From Natrarchaeobius halalkaliphilus (GTDB lineage: Archaea > Halobacteriota > Halobacteria > Halobacteriales > Natrialbaceae): DNA of 64,000 nucleotides. A program made the translations under genes and the position numbers. Location: NCBI RefSeq assembly GCF_003841485.1, contig NZ_REFY01000004.1, positions 372,001 through 436,000 of the forward strand, in the 5' to 3' direction. Shown here piece after piece: positions 1-9,892 of this stretch. The notes under the pieces are model-generated. The model was not told the origin of the DNA and ran no database searches. It saw only the letters and a program-made list of their open reading frames with translations. Every line of letters starts with the position of its first letter. The stretch's first letter is position 1.

Positions 1-813
1 GTTGTCGACGAGGTCTTTCAGCCCCGACTCGTCGGTGTAAGCGACGTCGAACTTGCCGATGACGTTGTCCTGAATCTCGTGGTGGAGGTAATCGCCGTCG
101 AGAAACTCGTCTTTCGTCGGGGAGGGGCCGCCGACGAGAATCCCATCGAGTTCGTGGCGCTTCGGAACGAAGAGGTCGTTCGCCATCCCGGCGACCTCCT
201 GATAGAAGTTGTCGATCGCCTCGAGACGCAGGCGAGCGAATCGCTGGGCGGACTGGCCACCTTTTCGCTGTTTGCCGGGAACGAGCGACGAGGCGGACTT
301 GACCGGCTCGATTCGCTTGCCTTTCAGCCAGCCGACGTTCGCCTCACGCCGGTCGAGGACGACCAGGCCGTAGAGCCCTTTGTCCGCGAGCATGTTCTCG
401 AGCGGTTCGGTGAGGAAATCTGAATCGCAGTGGTATCGGAACGATTCGACCGGTTGGGGCGGGCTCTCGAGCACCTTGGTGACCATCGTGGTCTGACCGC
501 CGCCGGCGTCGACTGCACCCGAGAACAACACCATCCCCTTTTCGGGGGGGTAGGTGTCGTAGTATCGGAGTCGGTCTTTGATGCTCGTCAGTGCGTCCTG
601 GACGTTGGTTCGCGTCTGTTTGGACTTGATGTTGGCCGCTTCGCTGTGTTCCTGGGTGACGTGCTGGACGACGTCACTGACCTGTCTGTCGTCCGGGATG
701 TAAATCGTCACGAGCTGTGTGCCAGAGCCCTCGTAGTCTGTGAGATCCTCGATGACCTTCCGGAACTCGTATTTCTTCCGGTCGGATTGCTCCTGCTCGC
801 CCTCCTGGCTCAT
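1..813 (-). CDS. prf1: Peptide chain release factor aRF1, partial (3' end outside window)
   Basis: Class 1 release factor that reads all three stop codons in the ribosomal A site and triggers peptide release. The first 271 codons are present, starting at the ATG at 811-813 (complement); the C-terminal domain lies beyond base 1. The stop-codon-reading NIKS motif is at residues 61-64 and the catalytic GGQ at 185-187, both intact and in the usual order. It is transcribed divergently from the MinD-like gene across a 123-base gap that must hold both promoters. The identification is very secure because both signature motifs are exact. Confidence 0.96.
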   Translation of the reverse strand, partial: MSQEGEQEQSDRKKYEFRKVIEDLTDYEGSGTQLVTIYIPDDRQVSDVVQHVTQEHSEAANIKSKQTRTNVQDALTSIKDRLRYYDTYPPEKGMVLFSGAVDAGGGQTTMVTKVLESPPQPVESFRYHCDSDFLTEPLENMLADKGLYGLVVLDRREANVGWLKGKRIEPVKSASSLVPGKQRKGGQSAQRFARLRLEAIDNFYQEVAGMANDLFVPKRHELDGILVGGPSPTKDEFLDGDYLHHEIQDNVIGKFDVAYTDESGLKDLVDN

Positions 814-936
814 TAGCCGTACAAAACGGTGCTGTGGCTAAGTATTCTTTGACACGCTACTGCGATCGCTCGAATCTCGGCCGACGGGGGTAAGATTCAC
901 GGTGGTGCCGTTCCACTGTCCGCACAGTATCCGAGT

Positions 937-1815
937 ATGTCACACGAGACTGTCTATGCTATCGCGAGCGGGAAGGGCGGTGTCGGAAAGACGACGACGA
1001 CGGTCAACCTCGGAACGGCACTCGCTCAGGCGGGCGAGCGGGTTGCCATCGTCGACACCGACCTGGGTATGGCGAACCTCGCCGGGTTCGTCAGTCTGAC
1101 TCCGGACGCGACGACGTTGCACGACGTGTTAGCCGGCGACGTCTCCATCGACGACGCAACCTATCGCCTCGCGGACAACATCGTCGCCGTTCCCAGTGGT
1201 ACCGACCTCGATGAATACGCCGAAACCTCTCCCGAGGGGCTTCGGGAGGCGGTCTCCGAACTACGTGCCACGTACGACTACGTCTTCCTCGACGTCGGAG
1301 CCGGAATCAGCCACGAGACGGTTCTCCCGCTCGGGCTCGCCGACGCCGTCGTCGTCGTCTCGACCCCCGAGCCCGCCGCCGTTCAGGACTCGAAAAAAAC
1401 GGTCGAACTCACCGATCGGGCGGGCGGCGATCTCGCGGGACTCATCGTCACTCGAACCCACCCCGGCAGCGACATCAGCTACGAGGAGGTCGCCTCCAGA
1501 CTCGAGATTCCGCTGCTCGGGACCGTTCCCGAAGATCCGACGTCCCGCGAAAGCGTCTACGCCGGGACGCCACTCGTCGTCTACGATCCGGACAGCGACG
1601 CATCCGCGGCGTATCGCCAGCTCGCCGCAGATCTCGCCGGCATCGAGATCCCGGATCACTCGAGCGGCGGCGACGACTCCGTCGGAACTGTCAGTTCGGA
1701 CGACGACTCGAACCCGGATGTCGATAGCGATCGAGATCACGAGGAGGTCATCGAAGGCGAGACAGCACACGACGAGGTTTCGAGTGCGATCACGGAAGCG
1801 GAATCCGATAGCTAA
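937..1815 (+). CDS. minD: MinD/ParA-family P-loop ATPase
   Basis: A 292-residue deviant-Walker ATPase. The signature GKGGVGKTT (residues 12-20) is followed by a DTDLGMANLAG-type switch segment near 41-51, as in MinD proteins that position proteins by cycling on and off membranes or polar sites. The last 70 residues or so form an acidic Asp/Glu/Ser-rich tail with no obvious amphipathic membrane-targeting helix. Haloarchaea carry several MinD paralogues, some acting in chemoreceptor and archaellum positioning, and this window gives no minE or cell-division partner. The family is certain; the cargo is unknown. Confidence 0.9.
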   Translation: MSHETVYAIASGKGGVGKTTTTVNLGTALAQAGERVAIVDTDLGMANLAGFVSLTPDATTLHDVLAGDVSIDDATYRLADNIVAVPSGTDLDEYAETSPEGLREAVSELRATYDYVFLDVGAGISHETVLPLGLADAVVVVSTPEPAAVQDSKKTVELTDRAGGDLAGLIVTRTHPGSDISYEEVASRLEIPLLGTVPEDPTSRESVYAGTPLVVYDPDSDASAAYRQLAADLAGIEIPDHSSGGDDSVGTVSSDDDSNPDVDSDRDHEEVIEGETAHDEVSSAITEAESDS

Positions 1816-2092
1816 CGGCCGGTAGGCGGTACCTGGTTTCGCTCCGAGACGCCTCGAGAGTTCTTTTCGTGTCGAATGCGGTGACTACCTTCGGCTCCGA
1901 ACGATCGTCTCTTCGAAACCGTTCGTATTTCGTTACCGAGTTCCGGCACACACGAACGTAACCCGCCGAATTCCACCTTTTCAGAGATTGGTTCTGGAAT
2001 GTCCGACTTGATAGAATAGCTGAGCGCAGCGGATCAACGACCGCTGGGGTACGAGCTAATTACTAATCCGACCGTCTCTCGAGCGCTCGAGC

Positions 2093-2614
2093 ATGGAGCG
2101 ACGAAAAATCCTCCTCGGCAGTGGAGCCGCGCTCGCAACCGTGCTCGCGGGCTGTTCCAGTACAGAAACCGGAGAAGAACTCAGCGACGATACCGACGAC
2201 GACCCGTCCGACGACGGAGCCAGCTACGACGATGGCGACGACGATTACGACGACGGGGACGACCACGACGAGATCCCCGGCTTCGACGGCGGTATCGAGA
2301 CCGACAGCGACAAGCTGACCGTCACCGAGGTCAGTCGGGACGGCGACAGCCTCGGCATCGCCGTCCAGACCGAAGTCACCGACACCGACGAGCTGTACAA
2401 AGAGCTCGAGGACGTCGGCCACGACCTCGCGTACGCGATCAGCGACTCCGAGCGGTTCAAAGCGGAGGTCGACGTCATCGAGCTCTACCTCGAGCGTGAC
2501 GGCGCACACGTCGTCGGCCTGTTCATCGACGTCGAGTGGGCGCTCGACTACCTCGAAGGCGAGATCTCGAGAGAAGAACTCGGAAAGAAGATCGTCGACA
2601 CCAAAGAGGAGTGA
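2093..2614 (+). CDS. Tat-type lipoprotein, acidic, unknown function
   Basis: A 173-residue secreted lipoprotein. The N-terminus has MERRKILL followed by a hydrophobic stretch and the lipobox LAGC, with the lipidated Cys at about residue 21, the standard haloarchaeal twin-arginine lipoprotein signal. Residues 22-65 are an extremely Asp-rich spacer. The remaining globular part has no motif I recognise. It stands alone: the 277 bases before it and the 159 bases after it hold no other gene. Function not assigned. Confidence 0.8.
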   Translation: MERRKILLGSGAALATVLAGCSSTETGEELSDDTDDDPSDDGASYDDGDDDYDDGDDHDEIPGFDGGIETDSDKLTVTEVSRDGDSLGIAVQTEVTDTDELYKELEDVGHDLAYAISDSERFKAEVDVIELYLERDGAHVVGLFIDVEWALDYLEGEISREELGKKIVDTKEE

Positions 2615-2654
2615 CCGCCGGTTCGTTCCGAGCGGTCGGTTCGCCCGTCGATTC

Positions 2655-2722
2655 TTGATACGGATGCCGTCCGTCAGTTTCGATGCGACCGCGACCGTCG
2701 GCGGTTGCGCAGGCACAATATA
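2655..2722. repeat. Possible degenerate copy of the palindromic intergenic repeat
   Basis: Begins with TGATACGGATGC and continues with GATGCGACCGCG, echoing the left arm and GC-rich core of the clear copy at 26695-26765 (TGATACGGATTGC, then GGTGCGACCGC). The second arm is much eroded. Assigned by eye only, so it may be a chance resemblance. Confidence 0.35.
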
Positions 2723-2773
2723 AGCAAGACGTCTGTGGGACTGGTGTAGACCGCTCGAGGAACTCGTCCGCCG

Positions 2774-4603
2774 TTACATCGACCGCGGTGCAGCGACGCC
2801 GAGGATCGACAGCGCGTTCGAAACCGTGTGTCTCGAGGCGGCGACGAGCGCGAGTCGCGCCTCACGCTGTTCGGGATCGACGTCGTCTGCGAGCACCGGG
2901 CACTCGCGATAGAAGGCGTTGAATCGATCCGCAAACTCCCGCGTGTAGGTCGCGACGCGGTGGGGCTCCAGATCGTCGGCGGCCTCGTCGACGACCGCAG
3001 GGAACCGTGCGATCGTCTCGAGGAGGTCTCGCTCGGCGTCGGTCTCGAGGAGGTCTGCGTCGACGTCGCGTTCGATCTCCACGGTAGCGGTGTCGGTCTC
3101 GACGGCCTCGGCTGGGGGACGGGCGTCGTCCGTCTCGTCGCGAGTTTGAAGCGCTCCACCCTCTTCGAGGATCCCACAGCAGCGCGCGTGGACGTACTGG
3201 ACGTACGGCGCGGACTGCGCTTCGAAATCGAGCGCCTGGTCCCACTCGAACGTGATCGATTTCGTCGGCTGCTTCGAGACGATGTCGTAGCGAACCGCCC
3301 CGATCCCGACCTGATGGGCGATGCGTTCGACGTCCTCGTCGTCCAGATCGTCGTCGCGGATGCGGTCGTCCATCCGGTCCTCGACTTCCTCTCGAGCCCG
3401 GTCGATCGCCTCGTCGAGCAGGTCGTCGAGGTCGACGCCGGTCCCCCGTCGGGTCGACATCTTCCCTTCCGGGAGGTTGACGTACGAATAGAGCACCTGC
3501 CGTAGCTCGTCCGTATCGGTACCCAGTAACTCGAGGGTCGTTCGAAGTTGTCTGGCCTGGAGCTTGTGGTCCTCTCCGAGGACCGTCACTGCACGGTCGT
3601 AGTTGTCGAACTTCCACTCGTGGTGTGCCAGATCCCGGGTCGCGTACAGCGAGGTATCGTCGGAGCGAAGGAAGACGAAATTCTTCTCGATCCCCTGCTC
3701 GGAGAGATCGAGCTGCCAGGCTTCTTCCTCGTAGACGGCTTCGTCGAGCGCTTTGAGCCGGGAGACGAGCTCGTCGGTCGACCCGTCGCGCATGAACCGC
3801 GTCTCCTTGACGAACTCGTCGAACTCGGCTGGGAGCCGCTCGAGACAGGCCGTCATTCCCGAGAGGACCTGATCGACGACCTCGCTCACCCGCTCGTAGG
3901 TCGTTTCCTCGCCCGCCTCGAGTCCCCGCATGATCGACTCGATCTCGGCTTCTGCAGCCTCGACTTCTGACTCCGGGGCGTTCTCGAGAAACGCGTTTCC
4001 GTGGCGGTAGTACCGGACGAGATCGTACTCGATGCGGTCGCGTTCGGGGTCGTCGTCCAGATCCGACTCGTCGAACGTCTCGTACGCCCAGGTGAAGACG
4101 GCCATCTGACGACCGGCGTCGTTGACGTAGTAGTGACGCGAGACGTCGTATCCGGCGTACTCGAGCAGGTTCGAAACGGCGTCACCGATAATCGGGTTCC
4201 GGGCACGGCCGACGTGAACCGGTCCCGTCGGGTTCGCGCTCGTGTGTTCGACGACGACCGACTCACCGCGGTCCTCGAGAGCGCCGTAGCGCTCGTCCGT
4301 GGCGGCTCCGAGAGTCTCTGCGAAGTAGGCGTCGCTCGGGAGGAAGTTGAGATACGGTCCCTGACTCCGTACCTCGGAGACGTATTCGAGATCGTCAACG
4401 TCGAGTTCGTCCGCGAGCTGTCCGGCGACCTGTGGCGGGGGCGCGCCGGCCTCGCCGGCGAGTCGGAACGCCACGCTCGAGGCGAGAACGCTCTCTACGT
4501 CTTCCGGCGGTTCTTCGATTCCGAGATCGTCGGTGGGAAACTCGAGCGCCGAGAGCGCCCCGCCGAGGGCCTTCTCGACTTCCGTGCGCAGGGAGAGGAA
4601 CAT
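2774..4603 (-). CDS. argS: Arginyl-tRNA synthetase
   Basis: A 609-residue class I synthetase that charges tRNA-Arg. The HIGH-type motif appears as HVGR at residues 130-133 inside [15 protein letters not shown], the conserved ArgRS form. A KMSK-type loop, GKMSTRRG, lies near residue 380. The N-terminal Add-1 domain and the C-terminal DALR anticodon domain are both of expected length. The gene starts 40 bases downstream of the stop of the HTH gene on the same strand, so read-through from that gene is possible. Confidence 0.96.
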   Translation of the reverse strand: MFLSLRTEVEKALGGALSALEFPTDDLGIEEPPEDVESVLASSVAFRLAGEAGAPPPQVAGQLADELDVDDLEYVSEVRSQGPYLNFLPSDAYFAETLGAATDERYGALEDRGESVVVEHTSANPTGPVHVGRARNPIIGDAVSNLLEYAGYDVSRHYYVNDAGRQMAVFTWAYETFDESDLDDDPERDRIEYDLVRYYRHGNAFLENAPESEVEAAEAEIESIMRGLEAGEETTYERVSEVVDQVLSGMTACLERLPAEFDEFVKETRFMRDGSTDELVSRLKALDEAVYEEEAWQLDLSEQGIEKNFVFLRSDDTSLYATRDLAHHEWKFDNYDRAVTVLGEDHKLQARQLRTTLELLGTDTDELRQVLYSYVNLPEGKMSTRRGTGVDLDDLLDEAIDRAREEVEDRMDDRIRDDDLDDEDVERIAHQVGIGAVRYDIVSKQPTKSITFEWDQALDFEAQSAPYVQYVHARCCGILEEGGALQTRDETDDARPPAEAVETDTATVEIERDVDADLLETDAERDLLETIARFPAVVDEAADDLEPHRVATYTREFADRFNAFYRECPVLADDVDPEQREARLALVAASRHTVSNALSILGVAAPRSM

Positions 4604-4643
4604 ACCAGCCCGTATTCAGGGGGCAACTAAAGGAATGTCGGGT

Positions 4644-5516
4644 TCACGTTTCGAACGGGAGATCACCGAGAAACGCATCGCTTTGATAGTCGAGGTGATC
4701 CAGTCGTGGTCCCAGGAGTTCCCGGACGAGGACGACCAGCGGATTCCGGCGTCCCTCTCCGACCATTCCGATCTCGGTTTTCCCGTCGTCGACCGAAGCT
4801 TTTCGGTCATCGGCATCGGGCTCGTCCCAGAGCCCGACGAGAACGCGTTTGCGATCGGAGACGATGAGTCGGCTGATCGTCGGGTACACGGATGGATCGG
4901 AGCACCAGTCCAGCTGTGGTTCCCAGACGGTCGCGTCCGGAAGCCGCTCTTGAAAGAACTGTCGCGCGCCGGACCCCTGGACGCCGGCGTGAAATTCGAC
5001 GCCACGCTGAATCGCGTTTTTCGCCTGCGGGAGACAGTCTCCGTCGAGCAATTCGTCGGAAGTGTATATCAAAAACAGCTCGTCATCGGATCTGTCGGCT
5101 AGCGTTCGTCCGTACTCGTACAGCGCTTCCCGGCCCTCGAGCATCCCCACGGTACGTTCGTCGGCTTCGTCGGGAGCGTTGATTCGAGCGAGCAGTTCGT
5201 CGATCGACTCGAATTCCGCCCAGACGCCTTCACTCCCGACATCGGATTCGACGCTCACGACGTTTCTCCTCGCGTCGTAGTCGATTATCCCGATCTCGTC
5301 GAGTTTCGGAAGCACCCCGTGATGAAGCGAGAGCTGCCTTTCATCGAGTCGACGGTCGTACTCCCTCGAGTCGACGACGCCGGACTCCCGGGAAACGAGT
5401 CGCTCAGCGATCTCCATCGTCGTAAGCCGACGATCGGCGTCGACCAGCACGTCCAGCACGGCTCGGTTCGTCGGATCAGCGACTATCGCTGCGAGATCCT
5501 TGCTATGCCAATTCAT
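4644..5516 (-). CDS. HTH transcriptional regulator with C-terminal sensor-like domain
   Basis: I place the start at the ATG at 5514-5516, giving 290 residues that begin MNWHSKDLAAIV; a longer frame to 5669 has an Arg/Pro-rich, non-haloarchaeal front. Residues 1-110 form a winged-helix module of the haloarchaeal DUF7344 style, with a helix set that includes ADPTNRAVLDVL. Residues 120-290 resemble the C-terminal effector domain seen after such HTH modules (ALYEYGRTLADRSDDELFLIYTS). It probably acts as a small-molecule-responsive or autoregulating transcription factor. The target is unknown; argS lies immediately downstream. Confidence 0.75.
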   Translation of the reverse strand: MNWHSKDLAAIVADPTNRAVLDVLVDADRRLTTMEIAERLVSRESGVVDSREYDRRLDERQLSLHHGVLPKLDEIGIIDYDARRNVVSVESDVGSEGVWAEFESIDELLARINAPDEADERTVGMLEGREALYEYGRTLADRSDDELFLIYTSDELLDGDCLPQAKNAIQRGVEFHAGVQGSGARQFFQERLPDATVWEPQLDWCSDPSVYPTISRLIVSDRKRVLVGLWDEPDADDRKASVDDGKTEIGMVGEGRRNPLVVLVRELLGPRLDHLDYQSDAFLGDLPFET

Positions 5517-5720
5517 ACCAATAGATTGGTGGTCCAACGGAATAAGTCTGATTCTAGGCGACGGTTCCACCGGAACAACGCAGTTGCGACTCGAGACGAG
5601 GGGGCGACCCGAACGTCGCGGCTCCACGCACCGCACCGGCAGGAACGCCCGCCGGACTGGCAGGGTCACACCGCACCGGTGAGAGTGTCGTGCGATCCCC
5701 GTCGGAGATTCACCGACAGT

Positions 5721-6257
5721 TCATTCGGATCGGTCGGCAACGGTCCGGAACCGGTCTTCGTGAATCGGTCGGAAGATCTCGTCGGCCGTATCGAACTCGG
5801 CCGGCGTCCAGAACCGTGCTGCGCTCGCGTCGCTTCCAGCCGCCGGTTCGCCCTCGGTGTGCGCTCGATCGACGACGTAGTGGATCATCGTGACGTGTTT
5901 GCCGTTCTGTGGCGGCAACGCCGTCGCATCGAGAATCTCGAGCGCGTCGGGATCGACCGACACGCCGGTCTCCTCTTCGAGTTCACGGGCGGCCGTCGTT
6001 TCGGGGTTCTCGTCGATCTCCATGTGTCCGCCCGGAAGCGTCCACTCGCCGATGCCTGGCGGGACGCCCCGTTCGACGCAGAGGACGGCTGGCTCGGCCC
6101 TGGATCGATCGACGACCGCCACGCCAGCGCAGGGGACCGGGTTATGCCAGATTACGGCTCCACAGGGAGAACACCGTTTTCGCTCCCGAGATTCGAACGT
6201 GATCGTCTCGAGGGGGCTTCCACAGCGGGGGCAGTACTGCGGTGGTCGGCTGACCAT
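5721..6257 (-). CDS. Nudix hydrolase with N-terminal zinc ribbon
   Basis: A 178-residue protein. Four cysteines at 9, 12, 29 and 32 form a zinc ribbon like that of NADH pyrophosphatase-type Nudix proteins. A complete Nudix box follows, GHMEIDENP then REL-EEETG, matching GX5EX7REUXEEXGU. It should hydrolyse a nucleoside diphosphate linked to another group; the substrate cannot be read from the sequence. It follows the GH3 gene on the same strand after 64 bases and could be cotranscribed with it. Confidence 0.88.
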   Translation of the reverse strand: MVSRPPQYCPRCGSPLETITFESRERKRCSPCGAVIWHNPVPCAGVAVVDRSRAEPAVLCVERGVPPGIGEWTLPGGHMEIDENPETTAARELEEETGVSVDPDALEILDATALPPQNGKHVTMIHYVVDRAHTEGEPAAGSDASAARFWTPAEFDTADEIFRPIHEDRFRTVADRSE

Positions 6258-6321
6258 CTACCCGACCTTTCGGACCGATGGTCCAAAAGGTATCGAAGCG
6301 AGTTTCGCAGTGTCTGTGACC

Positions 6322-8088
6322 TCAGTAGCTTTCGCCGTGGCCGATCGGATACTGGTCTCCGATCGCGACGGGGAGCTGGCCACCGGGCTGGGCACCGAAG
6401 AGGACCGAGACTGCGGCGCTAAGCGCCGTCGGGTTCTCACTCTGCCAGCGTTCGATCGCATACGATGCGACCGCCGCATCGACCGCGTCGGGATACTCCC
6501 CGATGTCGTAGGGCAGCCCCGTCGACAGCCCGACGACCGGAGTGTTCGCGTTCGCGATCGACTCGAGTACGCCGAGCTGTCCGTCCGGAATCGCGGCTTG
6601 TGAGTACGTCTGGACGATCGCGGTGTCCGCACCGGCTGCCAGTGCACCGGCGTTTTCCGCCTCGGTCGGCGTTGGATCGTGTGAACTTGCCGAGAACTGG
6701 AGCGTAGTCGCGTCTGTTTCGGCCTCGACGGCATCGCGGATCGTTCCGAGATCTTCGACACCGGCAACGAGGACCGTCTCGTTCGCGGACGGATCGAGCG
6801 GCAACAGGTTGCCGTCGTTGTGTATCAGCGTGATTCCGTCCTGTGCGAGATCGGCCGCGGTATCGCGGTGGTTCGGATGGCCGACCGTCTCGATTGCCGT
6901 CTCCGGATTGACGGTGTACTGATCCATGGTGCCGTACTCGAGTTTCGTCTCGAGGATCCGGGCGACTGATTCGTTGATGCGCTCTTCGCTGAGTTCGTCA
7001 TCGGCGTACGCCTGGTGTAATGCGTTGTACGTGTCGAGCTGATCCTGCCAGGTGCCCGTCGCCATGATGACGTCGGCACCGGCCTCGACGGCCAGGCGGG
7101 TCCCGTCGCTGGTACCCCACTCGTCTTCGATCGCGTCCATCGACATCGCGTCGGTGACGATGAGTCCGTCGAAGCCCATCTCCTCGCGAAGCAGACCGGT
7201 GAGAACGTCTTTCGAGAGCGTCGCGGGCCGTTCGTCGTCGATCGCCTCGACGATGACGTGCGCCGTCATGATCGCGTCCGTTCCCGCGTCGATCGCCGCC
7301 TGGAACGGCGGAAGGTGGACGTCGTGAAGCGTCTGCTCGTCGTAGGTGACGATTGGCAGATCGTAGTGGGAGTCGTGGTCCGTGTCGCCGTGGCCGGGGA
7401 AGTGTTTCGGCGTCGCGATGACGTCGTTGTCCTGGTAGGCCTCGACCATCGCCTCGGTGAACTCGGAGACGGTCTCCGTCTCTCCACCGAACGAACGGAC
7501 GCCGATAACCGGGTTCGACGGGTTCGTGTTGACGTCCGCACCGGGATCGAAGTTCCATGTGAACCCCATCGACCGGATCTCCTCTGCGGTGACTTCTGCG
7601 GACGTGACGGCGTTAGCCGTCGATCCCGACGCTGCCAGTCCCATCTTGCGGGGGTGTGTCGTCCCGCCGATGTCGATGTTGTGAGCCGAGCCGTACTCGA
7701 AGTCCGCACAGACAAGCAGCGGAATCTCCGGATCCGTATCCATCGCCCACTCCTGGAGTTTGTTGTTGTACGTCGCTGCGTACGCCGGTGAAGTCTGGTT
7801 GTAGACGATGACCGACCCGACGTTTAGGTTCTGAATCGCCGTCTTGGTTTCACCGGGCGGCATCTCGTGTGGACCGGTGATCCCTCGAGTCGTTACCATG
7901 ACCATCTGGCCGATCTTTTCCTCGATGGACAGATCGTCGAGATAGCCCGCAACCACGGCGTTTGGGGGACTGACCGCCGAGGAGTCTCCCCCGGCTGCGA
8001 CGCCGGTCATCGACGCGGCGAGTCCGGTTGCACCGACGCCTTCGATGAACCGCCTTCGACTCGTCGTCCGATTTCTACCGAAGTTCAT
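6322..8088 (-). CDS. Secreted glycoside hydrolase family 3, beta-N-acetylhexosaminidase type
   Basis: A 588-residue exported enzyme. A twin-arginine signal (SRRRFIEGVG, residues 10-19) is followed by a hydrophobic core and an Ala-rich cleavage region. The GH3 TIM barrel carries the NagZ-type signature KHFPGHGD at 228-235 with the catalytic His of the following DHDSH loop, and a nucleophile-region motif VTDAMSMDAI with Asp at about 313. A C-terminal alpha/beta sandwich is present. The KHFPGHGD motif is typical of N-acetylhexosaminidases rather than beta-glucosidases. Haloarchaea lack peptidoglycan, so the natural substrate is probably an environmental or S-layer glycan; that is inference. Confidence 0.9.
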   Translation of the reverse strand: MNFGRNRTTSRRRFIEGVGATGLAASMTGVAAGGDSSAVSPPNAVVAGYLDDLSIEEKIGQMVMVTTRGITGPHEMPPGETKTAIQNLNVGSVIVYNQTSPAYAATYNNKLQEWAMDTDPEIPLLVCADFEYGSAHNIDIGGTTHPRKMGLAASGSTANAVTSAEVTAEEIRSMGFTWNFDPGADVNTNPSNPVIGVRSFGGETETVSEFTEAMVEAYQDNDVIATPKHFPGHGDTDHDSHYDLPIVTYDEQTLHDVHLPPFQAAIDAGTDAIMTAHVIVEAIDDERPATLSKDVLTGLLREEMGFDGLIVTDAMSMDAIEDEWGTSDGTRLAVEAGADVIMATGTWQDQLDTYNALHQAYADDELSEERINESVARILETKLEYGTMDQYTVNPETAIETVGHPNHRDTAADLAQDGITLIHNDGNLLPLDPSANETVLVAGVEDLGTIRDAVEAETDATTLQFSASSHDPTPTEAENAGALAAGADTAIVQTYSQAAIPDGQLGVLESIANANTPVVGLSTGLPYDIGEYPDAVDAAVASYAIERWQSENPTALSAAVSVLFGAQPGGQLPVAIGDQYPIGHGESY

Positions 8089-8120
8089 TCAGTCATCACC
8101 ATTGGTTTGATACACGCCAC

Positions 8121-8152
8121 GTATACAATATATATATATAATAATAAAGTTT
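8121..8152 (-). promoter_or_regulatory. AT-rich promoter region of the GH3 gene
   Basis: An uninterrupted run of TA steps and ATAATAATAAA lies 35-65 bases before the GH3 start and stands out sharply from the GC-rich surroundings. It is the most likely TATA region for that gene, though the exact box cannot be fixed among several overlapping candidates. Confidence 0.5.
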
Positions 8153-8266
8153 AGGAAATATACTACTTTAGATAGTTCGAGAGCGACGGAGAAAAGCGGA
8201 GCTTTCGAGAGCGACGGAGTCCCCGGGCCGAGACAAGGGCCGTCGAACGGCCGATTCAAAGAGTTT

Positions 8267-8671
8267 TCAGCCCGCTGCCGGCAGCGGGACGACGACGTCT
8301 GCGTCCGGTTGGAGCGTTCCGTCGTTGCGATAGCGTCCGAGTGCGGCCGGCGCGACGGCGCTCGTCGGCTCGACGTGAATCGTCATCGGCTTGGATCGGG
8401 AGACGTCCGCCGGAACGAAGATATCAGCTTCGAGTCCCGCACGCGCCGCGTACGTGGCGATCGCAGCTCCGGCGTTGCCCGAGGAGTCCTCGAGGACGCG
8501 TTCGACGCCGAGTTCGACGGCTCGAGAGAGCATCGTGGTCGCCCCGCGATTCTTGAACGATCCCGTCGGGAAGACGTACTCGAGGGGATGGCCACAGCGA
8601 CAGCGCCAGGGTTCGTCTGGGCCGGCTGGATAAGTCGTCTCACACGCCGGCAGCAGAGGTCTGATGCCATC
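8267..8671 (-). pseudogene. Threonine synthase-family remnant with internal deletions
   Basis: One reading frame without a usable start joins three separated pieces of a PLP-dependent threonine synthase: an N-terminal zinc knuckle-like segment (CRCGHPLEYV), the PLP-lysine motif TGSFKNRGAT with SSGNAGAA and the following Rossmann segment, and finally a C-terminal piece (IHVEPTSAVAPAAL). About 70 residues are missing between the first two pieces and roughly 200 between the last two, judged against the usual length of about 380. The frame is intact across both joins. The 5' edge coincides exactly with the end of a palindromic repeat, which supplies the upstream in-frame stop. The active centre cannot form, so this is a dead gene. 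Confidence 0.85.
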
Positions 8672-8757
8672 TCATACGGTCTACTGTAAGTCGTTACCGG
8701 AGCGACCGCAGGACGGCTCGCGGTCGCTCCGGTAAAAAGTCACAGCGAACCGTATCA
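8672..8757. repeat. Palindromic intergenic repeat, copy A
   Basis: An 86-base near-perfect inverted repeat that starts TCATACGG and ends CCGTATCA. The inner arms TTACCGGAGCGACCGC and GCGGTCGCTCCGGTAA pair exactly around a 10-base loop. The outer arms are ATACGGT-CTGT and ACAG-ACCGTAT type. The right end supplies the TGA stop codon of the aspartoacylase-family gene; the left end abuts the threonine synthase remnant. Confidence 0.9.
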
Positions 8758-9711
8758 GTAGGAGTCGACGTCGGTACCGACGGAGCAGACGTACTCGCCG
8801 GTTGCGACCTGGGGCAACCGGCGGATCCGCCAGAGAACCCCGCGACTGTCGGCGGTGACCGTCGCTTTCGGCTCACCGAACGGCGTCGTCACCTCGAAGA
8901 TCGTCTGCCCCGCCGAGACTTGCTCGCCGAGATCCGCCTTCATCGTCACGAGCCCGCCGCTCGGTGCGCCGTACTGCTCGAACCCGTTTGCACGGGTCTG
9001 GCGGGAGCGGTCGACGGTTCCCTCGAGAAAGCCGTAGTAGTTGAGAACGTTGAAGACACCCTCGACGCCCGCTCGAATACTCTCTTCGTCCCAGCCGACG
9101 CAGCCGCCGAGTTCGGGATCGACCGTCGGAACGCCCTCGTTGGGGGCTGCGCGAGCGAGCTGGCCGTCGGGCCCCTTCTGATCGAGGACGTATCCGCAGC
9201 CGAAGGTCTTTGCAAGTTCGAGACACTCGTCGTAGAGCCGGTGGCGTTTCCCACAGCGGACCCGAACCTCGTCGACCATTCGGCTGGTCGACCCCTGGTG
9301 TAAATCGAGGACGAGATCGGCTCGAGTCGCGGCGTCGAACGTCGCGGCCGCGATCCGCTCGCTCGAGGTCCCGGTTTCGTTGCCGGGATAGGTACGGTTC
9401 ATCTTGGTATCGTCGATCGGATTTCGGTGTTCTGCGACCTGAAACGCGTGATAGTTGACGATCCCGACGATCAGAATCTCACCGGAGAGCTCCGCGGGAT
9501 CGAGTCTCGGTACGACACGCTGAATAACGCCAACGCCGTTCAACTCGTCGCCGTCGCTCGCCGCCTGCATGTACAGGGTCTTCCCCGACTGTGCGCCGTT
9601 GATGACGGCGACGGGGAGGCCAAATGGGCTCCCATCTCGGGTCTCACCGACCTCGAGCCGGCCCGTATCGATCTCGCCGGGCCCCGCTCTCGCCGTTCCG
9701 AGCGTCGTCAT
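8755..9711 (-). CDS. Succinylglutamate desuccinylase/aspartoacylase-family hydrolase
   Basis: 318 residues from the ATG at 9709-9711; the longer frame runs back into repeat B and has an Arg/Ser-rich front, so I reject it. Family markers are the zinc-binding set around INGAQSGKTLYMQAASDGDELNG, HRNPIDDTKMNR and a DLHQG motif, as in M14-type N-acyl amino-acid deacylases and desuccinylases. The last 70 residues form a biotinyl/lipoyl-like beta sandwich (VSAGQTIFEV). The substrate is not predictable. The TGA stop lies inside the outermost bases of repeat A, and the promoter region is limited to the 180 bases between this gene and repeat B. Confidence 0.85.
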   Translation of the reverse strand: MTTLGTARAGPGEIDTGRLEVGETRDGSPFGLPVAVINGAQSGKTLYMQAASDGDELNGVGVIQRVVPRLDPAELSGEILIVGIVNYHAFQVAEHRNPIDDTKMNRTYPGNETGTSSERIAAATFDAATRADLVLDLHQGSTSRMVDEVRVRCGKRHRLYDECLELAKTFGCGYVLDQKGPDGQLARAAPNEGVPTVDPELGGCVGWDEESIRAGVEGVFNVLNYYGFLEGTVDRSRQTRANGFEQYGAPSGGLVTMKADLGEQVSAGQTIFEVTTPFGEPKATVTADSRGVLWRIRRLPQVATGEYVCSVGTDVDSY

Positions 9712-9892
9712 GTCACGGACGACGAACCGGTTCGTCTTTATACTGTCCTTTGCGTTCGGTTGAATCAACTCCGCGCCGATTCGAGTCCTGATCGGAACCG
9801 AACGTGTCGAACGCGAAGAACAGATCCTCGAGTCGCCGTCCAACGAACGGGAAACGGGATCCCGTCGGTCGGAGCAGCGCTGGTTGATGCCC

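Noticed and set aside
1261-1770. Long antisense frames inside minD, argS, lysS, mcm and the transposase as overlapping genes
   Set aside because: High-GC DNA gives long open frames by default; these are Arg/Ser/Pro-rich or lack start context, family resemblance and acidic bias.
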